A stretch of DNA of 7,896 nt from an uncultured Anaerolineaceae bacterium (lineage in GTDB: Bacteria > Chloroflexota > Anaerolineae > Anaerolineales > Anaerolineaceae): contig CALCQT010000488.1 in the NCBI GenBank assembly GCA_937894825.1, positions 1 to 7,896 on the forward strand. Reading direction: 5' to 3'. The notes under the pieces are model-generated. The model was not told the DNA's origin. It saw only the letters and a program-made list of their open reading frames with translations, and did not search any database. This document shows, in pieces, positions 1 to 6,892 of this stretch. Positions within the stretch are counted from its first letter, which is position 1; each line of letters starts with the position of its first letter. A program made the translations under genes and the position numbers.

Positions 1-113
1 AAAGATTATTTTTTGGTTCGGAAGGATTTTTTCAGCTGGGTCTGGGCGGTTACCACCCTCTTTTTCTTCTTTTCCTGGCTGAAAAAATCCTTCCGAACCA
101 AAAAATAATCTTT
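1..113. repeat. Perfect 36-bp inverted repeat with 41-nt spacer at the window edge
   Basis: Bases 1-36 and 78-113 are exact reverse complements, with no mismatch, separated by a 41-nt spacer that is purine-poor on the + strand. Because of the symmetry, both strands give an open frame ending in the same residues, Arg-Thr-Lys-Lys-stop. On the + strand this frame runs from base 1 to a TAA at 106-108. Its spacer encodes a Trp/Phe-rich hydrophobic stretch, compatible with the tail of an upstream membrane protein, but a partial gene cannot be established from 35 codons. The repeat begins exactly at base 1, so a fold-back assembly or amplification artefact is a serious alternative to a genuine cruciform, terminator or invertible segment. 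The arms are too long and the spacer too large for a typical intrinsic terminator. Confidence 0.9.
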
Positions 114-147
114 GTGGTTGGCATGGGCTGTTTGCAATTCCAACCAC
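114..147. repeat. Short inverted repeat (8-bp arms) upstream of the HtrA-like gene
   Basis: GTGGTTGG at 114-121 is matched by CCAACCAC at 140-147, leaving an 18-nt loop, and a short T-run follows at 152-156. It directly abuts the larger inverted repeat at 1-113. It could be a weak terminator for a gene to the left or an operator for the protease gene. No good sigma70 -10/-35 pair is visible between 109 and 203, so its role is undetermined. Confidence 0.4.
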
Positions 148-203
148 GGGATTTTTCATCACCAGTTCGCTGCCGGCCAGGCGGCGAAACCATACAGGAC
201 CTT

Positions 204-1445
204 ATGGACTATAACTACAGCAACATCCCTCAATATCAAAATCGGCCGCCGGCAAAAAACAGCGGCCTTAAACCCATTCTTGCCGCAATCACAGGCGGCG
301 TTATTGCAGCGGTAATTCTCGGTTATTATTTTTTCACCATTTCCCTTCCGCAACAAGAAAAGACGCAGACAGCTGCGGAAACCAGCATTACCGCATTAAA
401 AACGGAATTAACCGCCCTCCGCTCCGAAATGGAACAGATGCGCGGAAATCCGGCCCAAATCACAACCTCCTATGCAAACGTCGAATCAGAAATCACCAAT
501 GTCGTCGAAACGGTCGGGCCGGCAGTCGTAACCGTGACGGCAACGGTGCAAACCACCAGCACAAGCTGGTTCAACTATAACTACAACCAGACCGGCACCA
601 GTATGGGCAGCGGCGTCATCATCAGCGAAGATGGATACATCCTGACCAACAATCACGTCATTGAGAACGCGATCGAGTTGTCTGTAGAATTGGCTAATGG
701 GACGGTTCTGCCGGCCAAATTGGTCAGTTCCGACGAATTCTCCGATTTAGCCGTTCTGAAAGCGGAAGGCACCATGCCGGCCGTCGCGCGATTGGGTGAC
801 TCCACCCTGTTGAAATCCGGTGAAACCGTCATCGCCATCGGCTCCCCTTTGGGCAACTTCAAGAACACCGTCACGGTCGGCGTCATCAGCGCCACCGGCC
901 GCTTTTTGGAAACCAGCAGCGGCTACCAGATGGAGAACCTGATCCAGACCGACGCTGCCATCAACCAGGGCAATTCCGGCGGACCACTGGTCAACCTGGC
1001 CGGGGAGGTGATCGGGATCAACGTGATGATCGTCCGCGGTTCCAGTTCCACCTCGACTTCGGCGGAAGGGCTTGGTTTTGCCATCCCGTCGGAAACAGCC
1101 CGGATTATCTCTGAACAGATCATCCGGACCGGTAAATTCAGCCGCCCCTACCTGGGCATCAATTGGGCGGACGTCACGCCGCGCATGGCTCGTAATTACC
1201 GCCTCCCGGTTGAGTATGGCGTCTACCTGATGCAAGTCCAGTCCGGCAGCCCGGCGGATCAGGCCGGCATGCGCGAAGGTGATATTATCACCCGGATCGG
1301 TGATTACACGATCAGTGCAGACAGCTCCTTCTATAACTGTCTGTTTAAATACAGTCCGAATGACGTCGTGGAAATCGAAATCAACCGGAACGGCACCGCA
1401 ATGACGCTTTCGGTCACGCTGGGCGGCGATGCGACCAAACTCTGA
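204..1445 (+). CDS. HtrA/DegP-like membrane-anchored serine protease with one PDZ domain
   Basis: This is an envelope quality-control protease of the S1C (HtrA) family, expected to degrade or refold misfolded proteins on the outer face of the membrane. Of its 413 residues, about 1-20 are a polar N-tail, 25-48 a single membrane anchor, 52-81 a likely coiled coil, 95-300 the trypsin-like domain and 315-405 one PDZ domain opening with a YLGI motif. The triad is visible: His151 (TNNHV), Asp181 (FSDLAVL) and Ser258 (GNSGGPL). The 30-residue His-Asp spacing matches the family. ATG 204 is chosen because AGGA lies at 196-199 and the anchor then sits at a normal distance. An in-frame GTG at 114 would add 30 non-family-like residues and has no Shine-Dalgarno. 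The gene overlaps the next one by 17 nt, suggesting co-translation. Orthology to degP, degQ or htrA cannot be told apart, so no symbol is given. Confidence 0.93.
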   Translation: MDYNYSNIPQYQNRPPAKNSGLKPILAAITGGVIAAVILGYYFFTISLPQQEKTQTAAETSITALKTELTALRSEMEQMRGNPAQITTSYANVESEITNVVETVGPAVVTVTATVQTTSTSWFNYNYNQTGTSMGSGVIISEDGYILTNNHVIENAIELSVELANGTVLPAKLVSSDEFSDLAVLKAEGTMPAVARLGDSTLLKSGETVIAIGSPLGNFKNTVTVGVISATGRFLETSSGYQMENLIQTDAAINQGNSGGPLVNLAGEVIGINVMIVRGSSSTSTSAEGLGFAIPSETARIISEQIIRTGKFSRPYLGINWADVTPRMARNYRLPVEYGVYLMQVQSGSPADQAGMREGDIITRIGDYTISADSSFYNCLFKYSPNDVVEIEINRNGTAMTLSVTLGGDATKL

Positions 1446-3198
1446 GAATCCATCTCAAACCAAACAAAACGACAACCGCAGCGGGATTTTTCCGCTGCGG
1501 ATTCTGCTGTTGCTGACGATCGCGGAAGGCCTGTGTGCGGTCCTGCTGACTTTCCTCAACCCATCCGAACCCAAGACGACGCTTTATTTTGGCTATTCCG
1601 CCGCCCGGTTGATCCTGGGCGGCATCACGCTGGCCCTGGTGTGTGTTTTGATCGCCGGGTGCGTTTATCTATACCGCAACCCTTCCCGCAGACAAAAATT
1701 CGCGGAGAAGCTGGACCATTTCTTCCGTCAGGGCGACCGATTATTTTTCAGCCTGCTCTTCTTTGCCGCCGGAGTTTTGCTCTCCGCCTGGTGCCTGGTG
1801 TTCTCCTGGTTGTTTATTCCGGCCAACCTGCGCCCGCAGATCCTGTGGGCGATGCTCTTTTTCGCCCAATCTCTCCTCCTGCTCCGGCACACCTACCAGC
1901 GGGAGCTCCGCGCAGGCAACTACCTGCGGAAATACCGGCTGCTGCCGCGGCTGAAGGATCTCTCGCTGAAACAGCGCCGGATTTTGCTCTGCCTGGCCAT
2001 CCTCTCCATTCTGTATATTCTGCTGCTGCTCCCCGCCAACATCAACGGCACGCAGGACTGGGCCGCCTTCCAGCACTACGGCGGGGGTGAATATGTGATC
2101 TATCCGATCCTGATGGATGTGATGCGTGACGGGGAGACCTTCAGCGCCACGCTCTACCATCGCTTTATCTATGAGGATTACCATTATGGCTATCCCTTCT
2201 ACGCCTGGTCGGCACTTGTGCTGACGCCGGTCAAAATTCTGACCGGCGAAGCCTTCCCGGACCAAATCCAGATCAACCTTCCCCTGTTGCGCATTCTCGT
2301 CTCGGTGCTGCCGGTGATTTTGGCCTGTTTGATCATCGTCTGGTTGTTCACCCGCTTTCAACACTGGCTGCTCAGCCCGGCAGTCTTCTTGTTTCTGCTT
2401 TTCGCGCCGGGCACGCTGCAGAACAACCAGGGGTTCTGGCATCCGGACGGGCTAAACCTGCTTTTCGTCTGTCTGGTGTTGTATTTTCTCCAGCGCGACC
2501 GGCTGCGTTTTGGGCGCAATTTCTATCTGGCCGCGGTTTTCACCGGGCTTTCCGCCGCCATTCGCCTTTATGGATTTTTCTTCGTGCTGGCAATTGCCGT
2601 TTATCTGCTGATCGGTTTGCTGAAAAAAACGCTCACCGTTCCCCTAGCGCTCCGGCGCGGGCTGATTTATACCCTGTTGATGGCTGCCGTCATTGTGCTG
2701 GCGAATCCGTTCCTGTTCCGAGCGGACGCGCGCGGACGGATGATAGAGATCATGCAGGAGAAATCGGGGGAGATGGCGGAAGGGTATGCCGGGGATTACG
2801 ACCCGCGCAACGACTACCGCCCGGGATGGGATGCCTGGTATCCGGCTTTTGAAGATCATTACACCGAGATGTTCTGTTTCTTCTTCCTGATTGCTTCAAT
2901 GATCTTTGCCTGTTTTTATGGCGAGCAGCGGTTGACGCATCTGCTGACGCTGTGTTGGTTTGTCATGATCGGCGGTTACCTGATCTTCTTTGTGGCGGTC
3001 AAATCAACGCAGTATGTGCTGCCGATGTTGCTGCCGCTGATGGGGACGGGCTTCAGCCTGCCGCTGGCGTTGTCCTCCGGGAAGACGCCTGCCTGGATGC
3101 GGAACAAAGTTATCCACAAGGGTGCCTGGCTTTTATCCACAGGCATTTTTCTGGCGCAGCTCCTCATCAATCTGGACAAAATCCGCCCGCGGTTCTGA
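1429..3198 (+). CDS. Polytopic membrane glycosyltransferase, GT-C fold (GT39/ArnT-like)
   Basis: This 589-residue protein has roughly a dozen hydrophobic membrane segments, starting at about residues 20-42, 55-80, 105-130 and 184-203. GT-C enzymes transfer a sugar from a polyprenyl-phosphate donor on the extracytoplasmic side. Features consistent with that class are an acidic residue in the large loop after an early helix (Asp210 in TQDW), an acidic pair followed by aromatics (Glu249-Asp250 in YEDYHYGYP), an HPDG motif at 338-341 of the kind seen in dolichyl-phosphate-mannose-type transferases, and a polar extracytoplasmic loop at about 431-485 before the last helices. The acceptor and donor cannot be read from sequence. 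The ATG lies inside the 3' end of the protease gene, with a G-rich stretch just upstream, so translational coupling is likely. The last 29 codons contain two perfect DnaA boxes (3110-3118 and 3133-3141). An unclassified membrane protein is the main alternative. Confidence 0.8.
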   Translation: MRPNSENPSQTKQNDNRSGIFPLRILLLLTIAEGLCAVLLTFLNPSEPKTTLYFGYSAARLILGGITLALVCVLIAGCVYLYRNPSRRQKFAEKLDHFFRQGDRLFFSLLFFAAGVLLSAWCLVFSWLFIPANLRPQILWAMLFFAQSLLLLRHTYQRELRAGNYLRKYRLLPRLKDLSLKQRRILLCLAILSILYILLLLPANINGTQDWAAFQHYGGGEYVIYPILMDVMRDGETFSATLYHRFIYEDYHYGYPFYAWSALVLTPVKILTGEAFPDQIQINLPLLRILVSVLPVILACLIIVWLFTRFQHWLLSPAVFLFLLFAPGTLQNNQGFWHPDGLNLLFVCLVLYFLQRDRLRFGRNFYLAAVFTGLSAAIRLYGFFFVLAIAVYLLIGLLKKTLTVPLALRRGLIYTLLMAAVIVLANPFLFRADARGRMIEIMQEKSGEMAEGYAGDYDPRNDYRPGWDAWYPAFEDHYTEMFCFFFLIASMIFACFYGEQRLTHLLTLCWFVMIGGYLIFFVAVKSTQYVLPMLLPLMGTGFSLPLALSSGKTPAWMRNKVIHKGAWLLSTGIFLAQLLINLDKIRPRF

Positions 3199-3318
3199 AG
3201 TTTATCCACAGACGATACACCATACAGCGCCTATGATCCACAATTCAGACACAGTTTATCCGCAGCCTGCGCACTGAAAAGTACGCTTATCCACAATTCT
3301 GTCAACAACTTTTCCACA
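3110..3318 (+). promoter_or_regulatory. Cluster of seven DnaA-box-like 9-mers (candidate oriC / DnaA-binding locus)
   Basis: Perfect TTATCCACA occurs at 3110-3118, 3133-3141, 3202-3210 and 3287-3295. One-mismatch versions are TGATCCACA at 3234-3242, TTATCCGCA at 3256-3264 and TTTTCCACA at 3310-3318. All are on the + strand. Start-to-start distances are 23, 69, 32, 22, 31 and 23 nt; the short ones are close to two or three helical turns, which would put neighbouring boxes on a similar face. TTATCCACA is the established high-affinity DnaA site, and four exact copies in about 190 nt are far beyond chance. An AT-rich tract follows. What this shows is DnaA binding; whether it is the chromosomal origin, an accessory DnaA-titration site, or an origin of an integrated replicon is inference. 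No dnaA, dnaN, rpmH or parAB gene is in the window. Confidence 0.8.
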
Positions 3319-3428
3319 GAGTTTCGGTTCGATCCTTATTAGATCGGGACGTCAAAACATTTCGGATTAATCGCATTTTGAAATATCGGGAAGGTTGAAA
3401 TAACAGGAATTTTGTCCGGTCTTTAGGA

Positions 3429-3434
3429 TACAAT
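3429..3434 (+). promoter_or_regulatory. -10-like hexamer TACAAT ahead of the structured element
   Basis: TACAAT differs from the sigma70 consensus TATAAT by one base and would place a transcription start at about 3441, the very first base of the structured element that follows. At a 16-18 nt spacer (3405-3412) there is no recognisable -35 hexamer, so this is either a weak or activator-dependent promoter, or coincidence. Confidence 0.35.
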
Positions 3435-3440
3435 AAACAG

Positions 3441-3519
3441 TAGATGGCGAGAAAAAACTGGTGTCATTTTCCTTCGGGGCTGTCAATCTCGCAAAAATGA
3501 TATCCTCGCCATCTTTTTT
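3441..3519 (+). ncRNA. Candidate structured small RNA (about 79 nt) with terminator-like 3' end
   Basis: The outer stem pairs 3442-3451 with 3505-3514 (10 bp, perfect). An A-rich asymmetric bulge on the 5' side (3452-3459) leads to an inner stem pairing 3460-3470 with 3494-3504 (11 bp including two G-U pairs). The 3' arms of the two stems are contiguous, with no gap. In the apical region, CC-UUCG-GG (3471-3478) forms a classic cUUCGg tetraloop, leaving 3479-3493 single-stranded. Six Ts at 3514-3519 follow the outer stem, as in an intrinsic terminator. A CTCGC at 3488-3492 duplicates part of the outer 3' arm, so a competing pairing with GCGAG (3447-3451) is possible. I do not recognise a known RNA family; SRP RNA, 6S and tRNA do not fit. 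It could instead be only a large bipartite terminator for the genes to the left, although it lies about 245 nt after their stop codon. Confidence 0.45.
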
Positions 3520-3648
3520 CAAGAATTTTATAAAAGAAGAAACTGTTTCATGGAGACGACTCAGCAGCAGCAGTCAAACCATAGAATATTGCAAAACACT
3601 CGGGGAAAACTAAATGGAATGAATCTTATCTGCCTGGAAAATTGATTT

Positions 3649-6600
3649 ATGGAAATAATCAATAACATTTCAAAAACTCTAAAAAGTGACCTTTCGGTAG
3701 AAATTAAGCAGAACAGCCGCATTTCAATCGCTGCGGCGTTCTTCTCCATTTACGCTTATCAGGAATTGAAAGACCAATTAGATGGAATTGAGGAGTTGCG
3801 CTTTATTTTCACCTCACCCACTTTTATCACTGAAAAAGCTCCCAGAGAAAAACGTGAATTTTATATTCCCCGCCTCAACCGGGAACGCAGCCTCTATGGT
3901 ACAGAATTCGAAGTAAAACTCCGCAATGAACTGACACAGAAAGCGGTCGCTAAAGAATGTTCGGAATGGATTCGAAAAAAGGTTGTTTTCAAATCGAACA
4001 TTACAAATGAGCAAATGATTGGCTTTATTAATGTTGATGATAAAAATTATATGCCGATCAATGAATTCACCACCGTTGGCCTTGGCTGCGAACGGGGTAA
4101 CAATGCGTATAGTATGATTCAGAAAACTGAAGCGCCTTTTTCGACTGCGTACATGGACCTGTTTGATGCTTTATGGAGAGATTCCGCGAAATTTCAGATC
4201 GTTACAGAGGAAGTCATCAGCAATATCACCGCGGCCTATAACGAAAATTCACCCGATTTCCTTTATTTTGTAACGCTCTATAATATATTCAACGAATTTC
4301 TGCAAGATATTTCAGAAGACGTACTGCCTAACGAGGCCACCGGATTCAAAAAAAGCAAGATTTGGAACCTGCTTTATGAGTTTCAAAAGGACGCCGCGCT
4401 GGCAATTATCAACAAACTGGAACAATATAATGGTTGTATTCTGGCGGACAGTGTCGGGCTCGGCAAAACGTTCACTGCGCTGGCAGTCATCAAATACTAT
4501 GAAAACCGCAACAAATCTGTCCTGGTTCTTTGTCCCAAAAAGTTAGCTGACAATTGGAATACCTATAAAGACAATTATTTAAACAACCCGATAGCCACTG
4601 ATCGGCTTCGTTATGACGTTCTCTATCACACTGATCTGTCACGAAAAACCGGCAAATCGAACGGCCTGGATCTGGATCGGCTCAATTGGGGAAATTACGA
4701 TTTTGTCGTCATCGACGAATCGCACAACTTCCGCAACGGCGGCCTGGTTTATTCGAAGGGGGAAGAGGCGCGGGAAAACCGTTACCTCCAGCTCCTGAAC
4801 AAAGTGATTCGCCAGGGTGTCAAAACAAAAGTCTTAATGCTATCCGCCACACCCGTCAATAATCGTTTCACGGATTTGCGCAACCAATTACAGTTGGCTT
4901 ACGAGGGAAATCAAAGCCTGATTAACGAGAAGCTTAACACAGCGAAACCTATTGATGAAATCTTTCGCCGGGCACAGCAAGCCTTCAATAACTGGAGTAA
5001 ACTCCCGTTAAGTGACCGAAACACCGGTACGCTATTGAAAATGTTGGACTTTGACTTTTTCGAGGTATTGGACAGCGTAACCATCGCCCGCTCCCGTAAG
5101 CACATTCAAAAGTATTACAACATGGCGGAAATCGGCGCATTCCCGGAACGAAACAAACCGATCTCGCGTCGCCCCAGCCTTACCGACAGGGCTGACGCAA
5201 TTAATTACGCGGAGATCTATACGGAGTTATCCCGGCTGAATCTCTCCGTATATGTCCCGACCAAACATATCTTCCCCAGCCGGCTTGATAAATATGTTGA
5301 CACGACCGAAAACCTCGACCGGGCGGGACGGGAAGAGGGCGTTCGGCGCCTGATGAGCATCAATCTCTTAAAACGGCTGGAAAGCTCCGTTCACTCATTC
5401 AAGCTAACGCTCCAACGGATTCAATCCCTGATCGAAAAAACCATCGCGGAAATTGATCGCTTTGAAGCCGGCGGAGAATCGTTCGTTCAGGGAAGCCATC
5501 TGGATGATGGTATTGATTTTGATGATGACGATCAAAACACGGAATATTTCACGGTTTCGCAGACCCGCCGTATTGATCTCAGGGATATGGACTTCGTAAG
5601 CTGGCGGAATGAAATATTGGCGGACAGCGAGGTTCTTGCACTGCTCTTGTTAATGATAGAAGATATCACGCCGGAACATGACGCGAAGTTACAGACCCTG
5701 CTTCAAATCCTCAAGGAAAAGATAGAAAATCCGATTAATCCCGGAAATAAGAAGGTCTTGGTTTTTTCGGCATTTTCTGACACTGCTGAATACCTGTACG
5801 AACATGTCAGCACATTCATTCGGAAAAAATTCGGGCTGGATACGGCACTGATCACCGGCAATATTGACGGAAAAACCACGATTCCGAAATTTAAGGCAAC
5901 CTTCGCCAACGTGCTGACCTGTTTTTCACCCATTTCAAAGGATAAAGCGTTGCTTATGCCGAACGCTATGGATTCCATTGAAATCCTGATCGCCACGGAC
6001 TGTATCTCGGAGGGACAAAACCTGCAGGACTGTGATTATCTGGTCAATTACGACATCCACTGGAACCCGGTGCGGATCATTCAGCGCTTTGGGCGTATTG
6101 ACCGCATCGGCAGCCGAAACGCCGTGATCCAACTGGTGAACTTCTGGCCAGATCTGACGCTGGACGATTATATCAACCTCAAAAGCAGAGTTGAGACGCG
6201 TATGAAGATTTCAGTCATGACTTCAACCGGCGATGACGATCTGATCAACGCCGAAGAAAAAGGCGATCTGGAATATCGCAAAGCCCAACTCGAACGGTTG
6301 CAAAAGGAGACGGTCGACATCGAGGATATGTCATCCGGTATCTCCATAATGGATCTGGGGCTCAATGAATTCCGACTGGATCTGTTGGATTACGTCAAGC
6401 GCAATGGGACACTGGATCAGACGCCTTTTGGCTTGCACACGGTCGTTCCGGCACAGGAAGGATATCCGCCGGGAGCGATTTTTATTCTGCGCAATATCAA
6501 CGGCGGCGTCAATATTGACAATCAAAACCGGCTTCATCCATTCTATATGGTCTATATCAGCAACGAAGGCGAGATTATCTGCGGACACCTCGCGCCGAAG

Positions 6601-6867
6601 GAAATGCTGGATAGCCTGCGATTGCTCTGCCGTGGAAAATCCGAACCAATTGCCGCGCTCTGCCGCATGTTTAATCAGGAAACCAAAGATGGCAAGAACA
6701 TGCGCCAGGTGTCCGAATTGCTCCAACAGGCGATTCATGCCATTATCGACATTGCCGAAGAGAACGATATCGACAGCCTGTTCAGTCCCGGCGGCACCAG
6801 CGCGCTGAGCGCGAACATAACCGGGCTGAACGATTTCGAATTGATCTGCTTTTTCGCCGTGCGATAA
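3649..6867 (+). CDS. SNF2/superfamily-2 helicase with degenerate phospholipase-D-like N-terminus
   Basis: This 1072-residue ATP-dependent DNA or RNA translocase is likely cytoplasmic and part of an antiphage or restriction-type module. Residues about 1-200 resemble the phospholipase-D-like domain that precedes some SNF2 helicases, but no HxK(x)4D catalytic motif is visible, so the domain probably binds rather than cuts. The helicase core follows: Walker A GLGKT (270-274), DESH (356-359), SATP (399-402), the second RecA-like domain from about 701 (KKVLVFSAFSD), SEGQNLQ (787-793) and QRFGRIDR (812-819). An acidic loop (DD and DDDD runs at 619-628) lies in the insert between the two RecA domains. 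The C-terminal 200 residues are a family-specific tail that looks complete. The start is ATG 3649 with a weak GGAAA at 3636-3640; the frame has an in-frame TGA six bases upstream. The first third is visibly more AT-rich than the rest. A DUF4391 gene follows after 25 nt. Confidence 0.92.
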   Translation: MEIINNISKTLKSDLSVEIKQNSRISIAAAFFSIYAYQELKDQLDGIEELRFIFTSPTFITEKAPREKREFYIPRLNRERSLYGTEFEVKLRNELTQKAVAKECSEWIRKKVVFKSNITNEQMIGFINVDDKNYMPINEFTTVGLGCERGNNAYSMIQKTEAPFSTAYMDLFDALWRDSAKFQIVTEEVISNITAAYNENSPDFLYFVTLYNIFNEFLQDISEDVLPNEATGFKKSKIWNLLYEFQKDAALAIINKLEQYNGCILADSVGLGKTFTALAVIKYYENRNKSVLVLCPKKLADNWNTYKDNYLNNPIATDRLRYDVLYHTDLSRKTGKSNGLDLDRLNWGNYDFVVIDESHNFRNGGLVYSKGEEARENRYLQLLNKVIRQGVKTKVLMLSATPVNNRFTDLRNQLQLAYEGNQSLINEKLNTAKPIDEIFRRAQQAFNNWSKLPLSDRNTGTLLKMLDFDFFEVLDSVTIARSRKHIQKYYNMAEIGAFPERNKPISRRPSLTDRADAINYAEIYTELSRLNLSVYVPTKHIFPSRLDKYVDTTENLDRAGREEGVRRLMSINLLKRLESSVHSFKLTLQRIQSLIEKTIAEIDRFEAGGESFVQGSHLDDGIDFDDDDQNTEYFTVSQTRRIDLRDMDFVSWRNEILADSEVLALLLLMIEDITPEHDAKLQTLLQILKEKIENPINPGNKKVLVFSAFSDTAEYLYEHVSTFIRKKFGLDTALITGNIDGKTTIPKFKATFANVLTCFSPISKDKALLMPNAMDSIEILIATDCISEGQNLQDCDYLVNYDIHWNPVRIIQRFGRIDRIGSRNAVIQLVNFWPDLTLDDYINLKSRVETRMKISVMTSTGDDDLINAEEKGDLEYRKAQLERLQKETVDIEDMSSGISIMDLGLNEFRLDLLDYVKRNGTLDQTPFGLHTVVPAQEGYPPGAIFILRNINGGVNIDNQNRLHPFYMVYISNEGEIICGHLAPKEMLDSLRLLCRGKSEPIAALCRMFNQETKDGKNMRQVSELLQQAIHAIIDIAEENDIDSLFSPGGTSALSANITGLNDFELICFFAVR

Positions 6868-6892
6868 GCATCCGGTATAGGAACCTCGAAGA

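Larger units (their letters stand above)
3199..3648. other. 450-nt intergenic region between glycosyltransferase and helicase
   Basis: From left to right it holds five of the seven DnaA-box-like sites (3202-3318), a small inverted repeat CGATC/GATCG around 3330-3346, an AT-rich tract (about 3347-3440) that could serve as an unwinding region if this is an origin, a -10-like hexamer (3429-3434), a structured element with a T-run (3442-3519), and an AT-rich leader with a CAG repeat (about 3564-3575) ahead of the helicase. No tRNA, rRNA or CRISPR repeat was seen. Confidence 0.7.

Noticed and set aside
1..159. Open frame on the - strand from ATG 159 running off the left edge
   Set aside because: Only 53 codons, no Shine-Dalgarno, and its content is mostly dictated by the inverted repeat; not enough to call a gene.
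114..203. GTG start at 114 giving a 30-residue longer HtrA-like protein
   Set aside because: No Shine-Dalgarno before 114, the added residues do not look like an HtrA N-terminus, and the start would fall at the edge of the inverted repeat; ATG 204 has AGGA at 196-199 and precedes the membrane anchor sensibly.
747..1235. 162-codon open frame on the - strand inside the protease gene
   Set aside because: It lies opposite the catalytic domain, whose triad motifs are intact on the + strand; the antisense product has no family features.
1741..2442. 233-codon open frame on the - strand inside the glycosyltransferase gene
   Set aside because: Its product is Gln/Glu/Arg-rich with no recognisable fold, as expected from the complement of a Leu-rich membrane protein; the + strand frame has clear membrane helices and family motifs.
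3564..3575. CAG triplet run as a functional repeat
   Set aside because: Only four units; too short to be meaningful by itself.
3550..3700. TGA recoding that would fuse the upstream 31 codons to the helicase
   Set aside because: TGA ends both the protease and the glycosyltransferase normally, and the helicase starting at 3649 already has a family-like N-terminus.
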